From NCBI GenBank assembly GCA_046566185.1, contig JBKHXE010000084.1, forward strand, positions 1 to 13,496: a stretch of DNA of 13,496 bases. The letters are read 5' to 3'. Each line of letters starts with the position of its first letter. The first letter of the stretch is position 1. The notes under the pieces were generated by a model that saw only the letters and a program-made list of their open reading frames with translations, searched no databases and was not told where the DNA came from. Origin of the DNA: SCSIO-59966 sp046566185. Its GTDB lineage: Bacteria > Actinomycetota > Actinomycetes > Actinomycetales > SCSIO-59966. Position numbers and translations under genes: made by a program. Below, in pieces: positions 6,531 through 13,496 of this stretch.

Positions 6531-7612
6531 AGGCCCACCACCCACTCGGCGTAGAACACCCCCAGGCCGAGGGCGACGAACAGCCCCGCGATGATCCAGA
6601 AGCGGATGACGATCGTCACCTCGGCCCACCCGACGAGCTCGAAGTGGTGCTGGAGCGGCGCCATCCGGAAGACCCGTCTGCCGGTGAGCTTGAACGAGCC
6701 GACCTGGATGACGACCGACAGGGTGATGAGCACGAACAGCCCGCCGAGCAGGATGAGCAGCAGCTCGGTGCGGGTGGTGATCGCCAGGCCGGCCAGTGCG
6801 CCGCCGAGCGCCAGCGAGCCGGTGTCACCCATGAAGATCTTGGCCGGCGAGGCGTTCCACCACAGGAAGCCGAAGCAGGCGCCCATCAGGGCGGCGGCGA
6901 CGACGGCGAGGTCCCGGGGGTCGCGCACCTCGTAGCACTTCGGGCCGGCCTGCTCGATGAGCTGGCACGACTGGTTGGACTGCCAGATGCCGATGAGCAC
7001 GTAGGCGGCCGCGACGAAGGACGTCGCCCCGGTCGCCAGGCCGTCGAGCCCGTCGGTGAGGTTCACCCCGTTGCTCGTCGCCGCGATCATCACCTGCGCC
7101 CAGAGGACGAAGAGCACGAGGCCGAGGAACGCGCCGGCGAACGCCAGGTCGAGGTCGGTGTCGCGGATGAACGAGATCTGCGTCGACGCCGGCGTGCGGA
7201 ACCGCTCGTTCGGGAACTGCAGCGCCAGCACGGCGAAGACCACCGCCACGATCGACTGGCCGACGAGCTTGGGCACGGTACGCAGCCCCAGGCTGCGCTG
7301 CTTGGAGATCTTGATGAAGTCGTCGAGGAAGCCGACGAGCCCGAGCCCGGACATCAGGCCGAGCACGAGCAGGGCGCTGACCGTCACGCCGGTGCGGGTC
7401 AGCAGGTGGGCGGCCAGGTAGGCGATGACGGTGGCGGCGATGATCACCGCGCCGCCCATCGTCGGGGTGCCGCGCTTGGTGTGGTGCGTGGTCGGTCCGT
7501 CGTCGCGGACGAACTGCCCGTACCCGCGCCGGACGAGCCAGCGGATGTACAGCGGTGTCCCGAACAGTGAGAGCAGCAACGAGATCGCCGCCGCCCCGAG
7601 GACGGCCCTCAC
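6527..7612 (-). CDS. mraY: Phospho-N-acetylmuramoyl-pentapeptide transferase MraY
   Basis: MraY is the integral membrane enzyme that moves phospho-MurNAc-pentapeptide from UDP onto undecaprenyl phosphate to form lipid I. The 361-residue protein has the expected set of about ten hydrophobic segments. All the family motifs are present: KRGTPTMGG (47-54 with preceding Lys46), LDDFIK (96-101, Asp97/Asp98), NLTDGLDGLA (184-193), FMGDTGSLALGG (260-271, Asp263) and PLQHHFE (319-325). A loop at about 210-232 carries Cys216 and Cys226 before YEVRDPRDL. The GTG at 7612 is fixed by its GTGA overlap with murF, by GAGGG 6 nt upstream, and by the protein beginning directly at the first helix (about 3-25). 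The frame is open for another 435 nt upstream, but only as a shadow of murF. The stop overlaps murD by 4 nt. Length matches the family. Confidence 0.97.
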   Translation of the reverse strand: MRAVLGAAAISLLLSLFGTPLYIRWLVRRGYGQFVRDDGPTTHHTKRGTPTMGGAVIIAATVIAYLAAHLLTRTGVTVSALLVLGLMSGLGLVGFLDDFIKISKQRSLGLRTVPKLVGQSIVAVVFAVLALQFPNERFRTPASTQISFIRDTDLDLAFAGAFLGLVLFVLWAQVMIAATSNGVNLTDGLDGLATGATSFVAAAYVLIGIWQSNQSCQLIEQAGPKCYEVRDPRDLAVVAAALMGACFGFLWWNASPAKIFMGDTGSLALGGALAGLAITTRTELLLILLGGLFVLITLSVVIQVGSFKLTGRRVFRMAPLQHHFELVGWAEVTIVIRFWIIAGLFVALGLGVFYAEWVVGL

Positions 7613-9006
7613 GAGCCGCCCTCGCCCGCGAGCCGCTCCCCCAGCGCGTGCAGGCCGATCGAGTTCGACGCCTTGACGAGCACCACGTCGCCGGCGCGCA
7701 GCTGCTCGTGCAGCAGCGCGTACGCCTCCTCGGCATCCGGCACGAAGACCGACTCCTCTCCCCACGACCCCTCGTGGACCGCCCCCGTGTGCACCGCCTT
7801 CGCCCCGTCGCCGACGACGACGAGGCGCGACACGTCGAGCCGCACCGCGAGCCGGCCGATCGCGTCGTGCTCGGCGGCCGCGGCGTCCCCCAGCTCCAGC
7901 ATCTCCCCGAGCACCGCCCAGGTCCGTCGCCCGCGTCCCATGGCCACCAGGGCCTTGAGCGCGGCCCGCACCGACTCCGGGTTGGCGTTGTAGGCGTCGT
8001 TGACGACGGTGACGCCGTCGGGGCGGTCCGTGACCTCCATCCGCCACCGGCTCGCCGGCTCGGCCCCCGACAGCGCCTCGGCGACGGAGGCGACGTCGAG
8101 CCCGAGCGAGAGGGCCGCCGCGGCGGTCGCGAGGGCGTTGCTCACGTGGTGCTCACCGTACAGGCGCAGTCGCACGGGAGCCGAGCCCGTCGCGGTGAGG
8201 AGCGTGAAGCGGGCACGGCCCCGGTCGTCGAGGTCCACGTCGGTGGCCCGCACGTCCGCGCCGCCGGACTCCCCGAAGGTGACGACCCGCGCCGCCGTGC
8301 GGGACGCCATGGCCGCCACGAGGGTGTCGTCAGCGTTGAGCACCGCGACCCCCCCGTCGTCGGCGGCCGGCAGCGCCTCGACGATCTCCCCCTTGGCGCG
8401 GGCGATGGCCTCGCGGCTGCCGAACTCGCCCACGTGCGCGCTGCCGACGTTGAGCACGATCCCGACCCGGGGCGGGGCGACGCGGCACAGGTCGGCGATG
8501 TGCCCGGCGCCCCGGGCCCCCATCTCGACCACGAGGTGCCGGGTCGACGTGTCGGCCCGCAGCACGGTCAGCGGCACGCCGACCTCGTTGTTGAACGAGC
8601 CCGTGGGGGCGACGGTGGGAGCGGCGGCGCCGAGGACGGCGGCCAGCAGGTCCTTGGTCGACGTCTTGCCCGACGAGCCGGTGAGCGCGACGACGGCGAC
8701 GTCCGGCAGCCGGTCGAGGACGGCGCGGGCGAGGCGCCCCAGCGCCGGCACGCCGGCGTCCACGACGACGCACGGGACGTCGAGCTCGCGCTCGGCGAGG
8801 ACGACGACCGCGCCGGCACCCGTCGCGGCGGCGGCGAAGTCGTGCCCGTCGACGCGCTCCCCCGGCAGCGCGGCGAACAGGGCACCGGGTGCCACCTGCC
8901 GGGAGTCGACGACGACCGGCCCGGCGACGACGGCGGCCGGGTCGGCGCCGCCGGCGAGCCGGCCCCCCACGGCGTCGGCCACCTCCTGCACGCGCAGCGG
9001 GATCAT
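7609..9006 (-). CDS. murF: UDP-N-acetylmuramoyl-tripeptide--D-alanyl-D-alanine ligase MurF
   Basis: MurF completes the stem peptide by ligating D-Ala-D-Ala to UDP-MurNAc-tripeptide. The 465-residue protein shows DSR (34-36) and ALFAALPGE in the N-terminal UDP-binding domain. The ATP loop is TGSSGKTSTK (109-118, Lys114). Next come NNEVGVP (139-145), EMGARGAGHI (161-170) and NVGSAHVGEFGS (186-197). Lys205 in AKGEI is a likely carbamylated lysine. The C-terminal domain follows with GEHHVSNALA (284-293), NDAYNANPES (336-345), LGEMLELG (366-373) and VKASNSIGLH (444-453). The GSSGKTSTKD and AYNANP motifs mark MurF. An ATG 33 nt further upstream (9039) is in frame, but it lies inside murE. The ATG at 9006 overlaps the murE stop as ATGA and has GGAGG 6 nt before it, so it is preferred. 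The 3' end overlaps mraY by 4 nt. D-Ala-D-Ala must come from a ligase (Ddl) encoded elsewhere. Confidence 0.96.
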   Translation of the reverse strand: MIPLRVQEVADAVGGRLAGGADPAAVVAGPVVVDSRQVAPGALFAALPGERVDGHDFAAAATGAGAVVVLAERELDVPCVVVDAGVPALGRLARAVLDRLPDVAVVALTGSSGKTSTKDLLAAVLGAAAPTVAPTGSFNNEVGVPLTVLRADTSTRHLVVEMGARGAGHIADLCRVAPPRVGIVLNVGSAHVGEFGSREAIARAKGEIVEALPAADDGGVAVLNADDTLVAAMASRTAARVVTFGESGGADVRATDVDLDDRGRARFTLLTATGSAPVRLRLYGEHHVSNALATAAAALSLGLDVASVAEALSGAEPASRWRMEVTDRPDGVTVVNDAYNANPESVRAALKALVAMGRGRRTWAVLGEMLELGDAAAAEHDAIGRLAVRLDVSRLVVVGDGAKAVHTGAVHEGSWGEESVFVPDAEEAYALLHEQLRAGDVVLVKASNSIGLHALGERLAGEGGS

Positions 9007-10616
9007 CGCTGTCCTCCCGGCGTCCGGGCATCCGCCCACTGCTCCAGCGCGGCCCGCAGGACGGCGCGGTCGTCGAAGGGGTGCACGGTGCCGGCGACCT
9101 CCTGACCCGTCTCGTGGCCCTTGCCGGCGACGAGCACGGTGTCGCCCGGGCCGGCGGCCGCGCGGACGGCCGCCGTGATCGCCTCGGCCCGGTCCCCCAC
9201 CTCGACGACGTCCGCGCCGCTACGGGCGGCGGCCCCGCGGGCACCGGCCAGCACGGCGGCGCGGATCGCCGCCGGGTCCTCCGAGCGCGGGTTGTCGTCG
9301 GTGACCACCACCAGGTCCGCGTGCGCCGCGGCCGCCGCGCCCATCGCGGCGCGCTTGCCGGCGTCACGGTCGCCGCCCGCCCCCAGGACGACGACGAGAC
9401 GGCCGCCGGTGGACGGCCGCAGCGCCCGCAGCGCCGACGCGACGGCGTCCGGCGTGTGGGCGTAGTCGACGACCGCGAGCGGCTCGTCCGGGGACGTGGA
9501 CCGCACCCGCTCCATCCGGCCCGGGACGCCGCCGGCGGCGGCGAGCGCGTGGGCCGCCTCGGCGGGGTCGACGCCGGCCTCGACGAGGACGGCGAGGGCC
9601 ACGGCGGTGTTGGCGACGTTGAAGTCGCCCGGCAGCGGTGAGACCAGGCGGACGACCCGCCCGCTGCGGTGCGTCAGCGTGAACCCGGTGGCGCCGCCGG
9701 ACGCCGCCACCTCGACCGCGCCGGCCGTCCAGTCGGCGTCGACGCCGGGGGTCGTGGCGAGCGTGACGACCGGGACGCCGGCCTGCTGCGCGAGCCGCCG
9801 GCCCCACGCGTCGTCCACGCAGACGACGCCGCGGCGGCTGCGGGCCGGCGTGAACAGCGACGCCTTGGCGGCGAAGTAGTCCTCCATGTCCGCGTGGAAG
9901 TCGAGGTGGTCCTGCGTGAGGTTGGTGAAGGCGGCCACGTCGAACACGACCCCGTCCACCCGGTGCAGCGCCAGGGCATGGCTGGAGACCTCCATCGCGC
10001 AGGCGTCCACGCCCCGCTCGTGCATCACCGCGAGCAGGGCGTGCACGTCCGGCGACTCCGGGGTCGTGCGGACGCTGCTGATCCGCTCGTCGCCGACCCG
10101 GGTCTCGACGGTGCCGACGAGCCCGGTGGTGCGGCCCAGGCGGCGCAGTGCGGCCTCGAGCAGGTAGGTCGTCGTCGTCTTGCCGTTCGTGCCGGTGACG
10201 CCGAGCAGCAGCAGGCCGGGTGGCGGGGTGCCGTAGACGGCGGCCGCGACCTCGCCGAGCCGCGCGCGCGGGTCACCGACCACCAGGGTCGGCAGCCCGG
10301 AGTCCCGGCAGTCGTCGGCGCCGGCGGCGTCGGTGAGGCAGGCCACCGCGCCGGCCGCGGCCGCCTGCCCCGCGAAGTCGGCGCCGTGGGCGTGCGCGCC
10401 GGGAAGGGCGGCGTACAGGTCCCCGGGGCGCACCTGGCGCGAGTCGAGGGTCACCCCGCCGACGGGGGTCGCGGCGTCCGCCGGGGCCACGGTGGCACCC
10501 AGGAGCCGGGCGAGGTCCTCCAGCGTGCGGCCGGGGACGGCCCGGGGCCGCGGCGTGCGGGGACCGGTCGCCGGCGGCGGGTCGGGCGTCGGCACGGCGG
10601 CGAGGCTAGCGGTCAC
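9003..10616 (-). CDS. murE: UDP-N-acetylmuramoyl-L-alanyl-D-glutamate--diamino acid ligase MurE (probably meso-DAP type)
   Basis: MurE adds the third, diamino, residue to UDP-MurNAc-L-Ala-D-Glu. The 537-residue product has a Pro-rich N-terminal tail of about 28 residues, then LDSRQVRPGDLYAALPG (57-73). The ATP loop is TGTNGKTTTT (141-150, Lys146). Further motifs are RTTPESPD (183-190), MEVSSHAL (208-215) and TQDHLDFH (234-241). Lys251 in FAAKASLF is the likely carbamylated lysine. The C-terminal domain has VVDYAHTPDA (382-391), GAGGDRDAGKR (412-422), DNPR (441-444) and GKGHE (498-502). DNPR, with the Gly and Glu of the second motif, is the pattern linked to meso-diaminopimelate selection, whereas lysine enzymes differ in the DNPR motif. 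Substrate remains an inference because some actinobacteria use Lys or Orn. GTG at 10616 makes a GTGA overlap with ftsI. The upstream open frame is only a shadow of ftsI. The upstream Shine-Dalgarno sequence is weak (GAGTGGGA), suggesting coupling. Confidence 0.95.
   Translation of the reverse strand: MTASLAAVPTPDPPPATGPRTPRPRAVPGRTLEDLARLLGATVAPADAATPVGGVTLDSRQVRPGDLYAALPGAHAHGADFAGQAAAAGAVACLTDAAGADDCRDSGLPTLVVGDPRARLGEVAAAVYGTPPPGLLLLGVTGTNGKTTTTYLLEAALRRLGRTTGLVGTVETRVGDERISSVRTTPESPDVHALLAVMHERGVDACAMEVSSHALALHRVDGVVFDVAAFTNLTQDHLDFHADMEDYFAAKASLFTPARSRRGVVCVDDAWGRRLAQQAGVPVVTLATTPGVDADWTAGAVEVAASGGATGFTLTHRSGRVVRLVSPLPGDFNVANTAVALAVLVEAGVDPAEAAHALAAAGGVPGRMERVRSTSPDEPLAVVDYAHTPDAVASALRALRPSTGGRLVVVLGAGGDRDAGKRAAMGAAAAAHADLVVVTDDNPRSEDPAAIRAAVLAGARGAAARSGADVVEVGDRAEAITAAVRAAAGPGDTVLVAGKGHETGQEVAGTVHPFDDRAVLRAALEQWADARTPGGQR
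9013..9017 (-). promoter_or_regulatory. Ribosome binding site of murF
   Basis: GGAGG on the minus strand, 6 nt before the ATG at 9006 and inside the last codons of murE. It decides in favour of the ATG overlapping the murE stop over the in-frame ATG at 9039, which lies upstream of this site. Confidence 0.8.
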
Positions 10617-12436
10617 TCCCACTCGAGCGGCACGAGGGCCGGGGCGGCGCCGGTGGGCGGTACCCGCCGGTGCTGGAGTGCGTAGGCCATCACGTCGGAG
10701 AACACCGGGGCCGCCACCGTGCCGCCGTAGAAGGCCTTCGTCGGCCGCTGGAGCATGACGGCGACGACGATCTTCGGGTCGTCGGCGGGCGCCATGCCGA
10801 TGAACGACGACGTGTAGCCCGAGTACCCGCCGTCCGGGCTGGGGGCCTCCGCCGTGCCGGTCTTGCCGGCGATGCGGTAACCGGGCACGGCGGCGTTGCC
10901 TCCGGTGCCGCCCTCGGCGACCGCGCCCTCGAGCATGCTGCGCACGGCGGCCGCCGTCTCCGGGCTGACCACCCGCACGGTCTCGGTCTGGGGCTCGGCG
11001 TGGTACTCGCCCTTCTCGTCGACGGTGCCCTCGACCAGCCGCGGGGAGACCCGCACGCCGTCGTTCGCGATGGTCGCGAACACCTGGGCGGACTGCAGCA
11101 TGTTGAGCGAGAAGCCCTGTCCGAACAGGACGGCGTACTCGGTGCGCCCGTCCCAGCTCTGCGGCGGGTGGACGATCCCCTTGGTCTCGCCGGGGAACCC
11201 CAGGCCGGTCGGCTGCCCCATGCCGAAGCGGGTCAGGTAGTCGTAGCGGGTCTGCCGGTCCAGCTGCTTGCCGACCATCACGGTGCCGGTGTTCGAGGAC
11301 TTGCCGAGGATCCCCGCGAAGGTGAGCTTCTGCAGGCCGTGCGGCGAGGAGTCCCGGAAGGTCTGGCCGTTCTCGGTCGTGTAGCGGTACGGCACCTCGA
11401 ACCGGTCCTCCGGCCGCGCGACGCCCTCCTCGATCGCCGCCGCGGCGGTGATGACCTTCGCGGTGGAGCCGGGCTCGACGACGTCGCGCAGCGCACGGGT
11501 GCCCCGGTCCTCCTCCGGCGCGGAGCCGGGGTCGTTCGGGTCGACGCTGGGTGCCTCGGCGAGCGCCAGGATCCGGCCGGTCTCGACCTCGATGGCGACG
11601 ACGGATCCCCACTCGGCGCCGAACTCCTCGACCTGCTCGGCGATCACGTCCTGCGCGTACCACTGCAGGTCGCGGTCCAGGGTGAGGCGCACGTCGCCGC
11701 CCGGCACGGGGTCCACCTCGGTGGCCTCGTCGGTCCAGATGCGCTGACCGCCGCCGCCGGTCTCGTAGCGGCGGGACCCGTCGGTGCCCCGGAGGTGCTC
11801 GTCGCGCGTCATCTCCAGCCCCGCGAGCGGCGTCCCGTCGGCGCCGAGGAAGCCCAGCACGTTGCCCGCGACGTTGCCCGCCGGGTAGACGCGCTCGAAG
11901 CTGTGCTCGGCGAGGATGCCGGGGACCCCCAGCTCGGCGACCTGCCGCCACACCTCCGGCGTGACGCCCTTCTTCACGTACGCGAACCCGGCGTCCCCGG
12001 TCAGCCGCTCCTCGACGTCGTCCACGCTCATGCCGAGCAGGGGCGCGAGGTCCTCGGCGGCGCCCCTGGCGCCGACCCTGCGCACCGAGCCGGCGACCTC
12101 CTTCTCGTACTGGCCGACGACGCGCTGGTCGACCGTGACGTTGCGTCGCTCGACGGTGCTCGCGAGCACGACCCCGTTGGCGTCGGTGATCTCGCCGCGC
12201 ACCGCGGGCACCGTCTCCTCCCGCAGGCGGTTGCCCAGGGCCTCGGCGGCCAGGGCGGACGCGTCGAGTCCCTGCAGCTGCACGAGGCGCCCGGCGAACA
12301 GGCTCATGACGAACAGGACGACGAGCACGGCGACGCGCAGCCGCGCGTCCGGGTGAGCGACGCGGGGGCCGCGGCGCGGCGGTCGTGCCGGGGCACGCCG
12401 CGCCGCGGCCGGCCGGCTCGAGTGGCGCTGCGTCAC
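10613..12436 (-). CDS. ftsI: Septal penicillin-binding protein FtsI (class B PBP, transpeptidase)
   Basis: FtsI cross-links septal peptidoglycan outside the membrane and is the partner of FtsW. The 607-residue protein has a basic cytoplasmic tail (1-32) and one membrane anchor (about 33-49, core LRVAVLVVLFVMSLFAG). The PBP dimerisation domain begins near RGEITDANG (80-88), and the transpeptidase domain lies at about 275-590. The penicillin-binding triad is complete: SxxK at 324-327 (STAK, nucleophile Ser324), SxN at 380-382 (SSN) and KTG at 525-527. There is no C-terminal PASTA repeat; the protein stops at LVPLEWE. The start is GTG at 12436, with GGAG 4 nt upstream. It is one of the few genes here not overlapping its predecessor: 40 nt separate it from ftsL. 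The 3' end overlaps murE by 4 nt. Size and layout are normal for actinobacterial FtsI. It is a beta-lactam target. Confidence 0.96.
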   Translation of the reverse strand: MTQRHSSRPAAARRAPARPPRRGPRVAHPDARLRVAVLVVLFVMSLFAGRLVQLQGLDASALAAEALGNRLREETVPAVRGEITDANGVVLASTVERRNVTVDQRVVGQYEKEVAGSVRRVGARGAAEDLAPLLGMSVDDVEERLTGDAGFAYVKKGVTPEVWRQVAELGVPGILAEHSFERVYPAGNVAGNVLGFLGADGTPLAGLEMTRDEHLRGTDGSRRYETGGGGQRIWTDEATEVDPVPGGDVRLTLDRDLQWYAQDVIAEQVEEFGAEWGSVVAIEVETGRILALAEAPSVDPNDPGSAPEEDRGTRALRDVVEPGSTAKVITAAAAIEEGVARPEDRFEVPYRYTTENGQTFRDSSPHGLQKLTFAGILGKSSNTGTVMVGKQLDRQTRYDYLTRFGMGQPTGLGFPGETKGIVHPPQSWDGRTEYAVLFGQGFSLNMLQSAQVFATIANDGVRVSPRLVEGTVDEKGEYHAEPQTETVRVVSPETAAAVRSMLEGAVAEGGTGGNAAVPGYRIAGKTGTAEAPSPDGGYSGYTSSFIGMAPADDPKIVVAVMLQRPTKAFYGGTVAAPVFSDVMAYALQHRRVPPTGAAPALVPLEWE

Positions 12437-12476
12437 GGGTCTCCGTCCGCGGGTCGTCGTCGGTCGTTCGCTGGGG

Positions 12477-12932
12477 TCAGGGTGCTGCTCGGGGGGCGCT
12501 CGGCGGCGGAGGCGGGGCCGGTGCGGGCGAGCCGAGCACCGCCCCGTCCTCCAGCCGGAGCACGGCCGGGTTGGGGTTGGGGACCATGCCGAGCGCGGCG
12601 GCCCGGTCGGCGAGCCGCCCGGGGGCGGCCTCGACCGCGAGCCGCTCCTCGAGGGCCTGCTGCCGCTCGGCCAGCTGGTCGCGCCGCGACTCGAGCTCGT
12701 GCACCTGGTAGGCGCCGCGCGACAGCGTGATGTTGAGCATCAGCAGCGCGACGAGCGTGACGGCGAGCAGCGCCGCGCAGCCGGCGGCGAACGAGGCGGC
12801 GCCGCGCGGCGACGGCGGCGCGGTGACGACGCGCAGCCGCGGGCCGGTGGCCCGGCGGGGCTCGGCGCGACCGGCGGCCCGGGACGGGGACGCCGCGGTG
12901 ACGGCGCGGGCGGGTGCGACGGCCGGGCTCAT
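12477..12932 (-). CDS. ftsL: Cell division protein FtsL (septum formation initiator-like)
   Basis: FtsL is a small bitopic protein that activates the FtsW-FtsI synthase pair in the divisome. The 151-residue product has a basic Ala/Pro-rich cytoplasmic tail (1-43) and a single membrane segment (about 45-67, core CAALLAVTLVALLMLNI). A short predicted coiled coil follows (about 76-102, HELESRRDQLAERQQALEER), then LGMVPNPNPAVLRLEDG (113-129), which is the conserved actinobacterial FtsL motif. The C-terminus is a Pro-rich tail (PAPAPPPPPSAPRAAP). The ATG at 12932 overlaps the rsmH stop as ATGA and follows a perfect GGAGG by 5 nt. Sequence conservation in this family is low, so the call rests on the membrane plus coiled-coil layout, the VPNPNP motif and the position between rsmH and ftsI. 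Confidence 0.92.
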   Translation of the reverse strand: MSPAVAPARAVTAASPSRAAGRAEPRRATGPRLRVVTAPPSPRGAASFAAGCAALLAVTLVALLMLNITLSRGAYQVHELESRRDQLAERQQALEERLAVEAAPGRLADRAAALGMVPNPNPAVLRLEDGAVLGSPAPAPPPPPSAPRAAP

Positions 12933-13496
12933 GCTGCCCTCCCTCGGGGTGGACGGATGCGTTCGGCGGCCCGGAGCCGGACCGAGGCGGCCCTCGGGTT
13001 GGCCGCCACCTCGACGTCGCCGGCCTGCTCGGCGCCGCGCGTCAGCAGACGCAGCTCCGGCGCGTGCTCGGGCAGCTCGACGGGCAGGTCGGGCGGCGCG
13101 GTGCTGCGCGCACCGGAGGCGAGCACCTGCTTGACGAGCCGGTCCTCCAGGGAGTGGTAGGACTCCACGACGATGCGACCGCCGACGGCGAGCGCGGCGA
13201 CCGCGGCAGGCAGGGCGCGCTCGAGCGTCGCCAGCTCGCCGTTGACCTCGATGCGCAGCGCCTGGAAGGTCCGCTTGGCCGGGTTGCCGCCCGTGCGGCG
13301 CGTCGCGGCGGGCACGCAGGCCCGGACGAGCTCGACGAGCCGGGCGCTGCGGTCGAACGGCCGGGTGGCCCGCTCGCGGACCACGGCGGCGGCGATGCGG
13401 CGGGCGTAGCGCTCCTCGCCGTAGTCGCGCAGCACCCGGGTGAGCTCGTCGACGCCGTACGTGTTGAGGACGTGGGCCGCGGTGGGCGCGGCCGAC
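12929..13496 (-). CDS. rsmH: 16S rRNA (cytosine(1402)-N4)-methyltransferase RsmH, C-terminal part (5' end outside window)
   Basis: RsmH (formerly MraW) uses S-adenosylmethionine to methylate N4 of C1402 in 16S rRNA at the ribosomal P site. About 188 residues are visible, roughly the C-terminal 55-60% of a typical 310-340-residue protein. The visible part begins SAAPTAAHVLNTYGVDELTR and continues with VLRDYGEERYARRIA, a hallmark RsmH segment. It then shows RRTGGNPAKRTFQALRIEVN and GGRIVVESYHSLEDRLVK, the latter covering the conserved HSLEDR motif. The basic C-terminus ends RPPRGRAA. The N-terminal SAM-binding loop lies off the window. A GTG at 13435 could be read as a start, but it is inside the conserved RVLRDYGEE motif, so the true start is beyond 13496. 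The stop overlaps ftsL as ATGA. mraZ, usually upstream, is not in the window. Confidence 0.95.
   Translation of the reverse strand, partial: SAAPTAAHVLNTYGVDELTRVLRDYGEERYARRIAAAVVRERATRPFDRSARLVELVRACVPAATRRTGGNPAKRTFQALRIEVNGELATLERALPAAVAALAVGGRIVVESYHSLEDRLVKQVLASGARSTAPPDLPVELPEHAPELRLLTRGAEQAGDVEVAANPRAASVRLRAAERIRPPRGRAA
12938..12942 (-). promoter_or_regulatory. Ribosome binding site of ftsL
   Basis: Perfect GGAGG on the minus strand, 5 nt before the ATG at 12932 and inside the end of rsmH. It supports the ATGA overlap start for ftsL and is among the strongest Shine-Dalgarno sequences in the window. Confidence 0.8.

Noticed and set aside
9007..9039. ATG at 9039 as the start of murF
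   Set aside because: It would overlap murE by 37 nt and adds a non-conserved leader. The ATG at 9006 has a GGAGG at the right distance and the usual ATGA overlap.
10617..11951. Upstream extension of the murE frame to give a 982-residue protein
   Set aside because: The extra 445 codons lie inside ftsI in another frame and are Arg/Gly-rich without any domain. The GTGA overlap at 10613-10616 gives a normal MurE.
10670..12730. A 686-codon plus-strand open frame opposite ftsI and ftsL
   Set aside because: Same GC artefact. The minus-strand reading carries the full penicillin-binding triad, so the plus frame is a shadow.
1..13496. A hidden mobile, defence or biosynthetic system
   Set aside because: All of the sequence except about 250 bp is accounted for by canonical dcw genes on one strand. 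No transposase, direct-repeat array, tRNA, att site or composition break was seen.

Overview
The window is a stretch of a very GC-rich actinobacterial chromosome. It carries most of the division and cell wall (dcw) cluster, read entirely on the minus strand. I infer Actinomycetota from the extreme GC bias at third codon positions, the frequent GTG starts, the gene order, and the FtsZ N-terminus beginning MAAPQNYLAVIKVVGIGGGG. The genus cannot be fixed from sequence reading alone.

In transcription order (from base 13496 down to 1) the genes are: rsmH (3' part only), ftsL, ftsI, murE, murF, mraY, murD, ftsW, murG, murC, ftsQ, then a 209-bp gap and the first 26 codons of ftsZ. Ten genes are complete, and the two at the edges are cut by the window. 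Eight of the eleven junctions are 4-nt stop/start overlaps (ATGA or GTGA). The murD-ftsW gap is 3 nt and the ftsL-ftsI gap is 40 nt. Nine of the eleven visible start codons are GTG; only ftsL and murF use ATG. No terminator-like hairpin with a T-run was seen anywhere.

The genes form one pathway. MurC, MurD, MurE and MurF add the stem peptide to UDP-MurNAc in the cytoplasm. MraY and MurG build lipid I and lipid II at the membrane. FtsW polymerises lipid II and FtsI cross-links it at the septum. FtsL and FtsQ are the single-pass divisome proteins that go with FtsWI, and FtsZ forms the ring. RsmH is the 16S rRNA methyltransferase customarily found at the head of the cluster.

The only non-coding stretch of note is the ftsQ-ftsZ gap (79-287). 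It contains a small AT-rich island with TTGACA, TATAAC and an ACCCTC/GAGGGT inverted repeat, which I read as a likely ftsZ-specific promoter or operator. I found no mobile element, CRISPR, RNA gene or unknown system. The window is a conventional dcw cluster with a few details worth checking.
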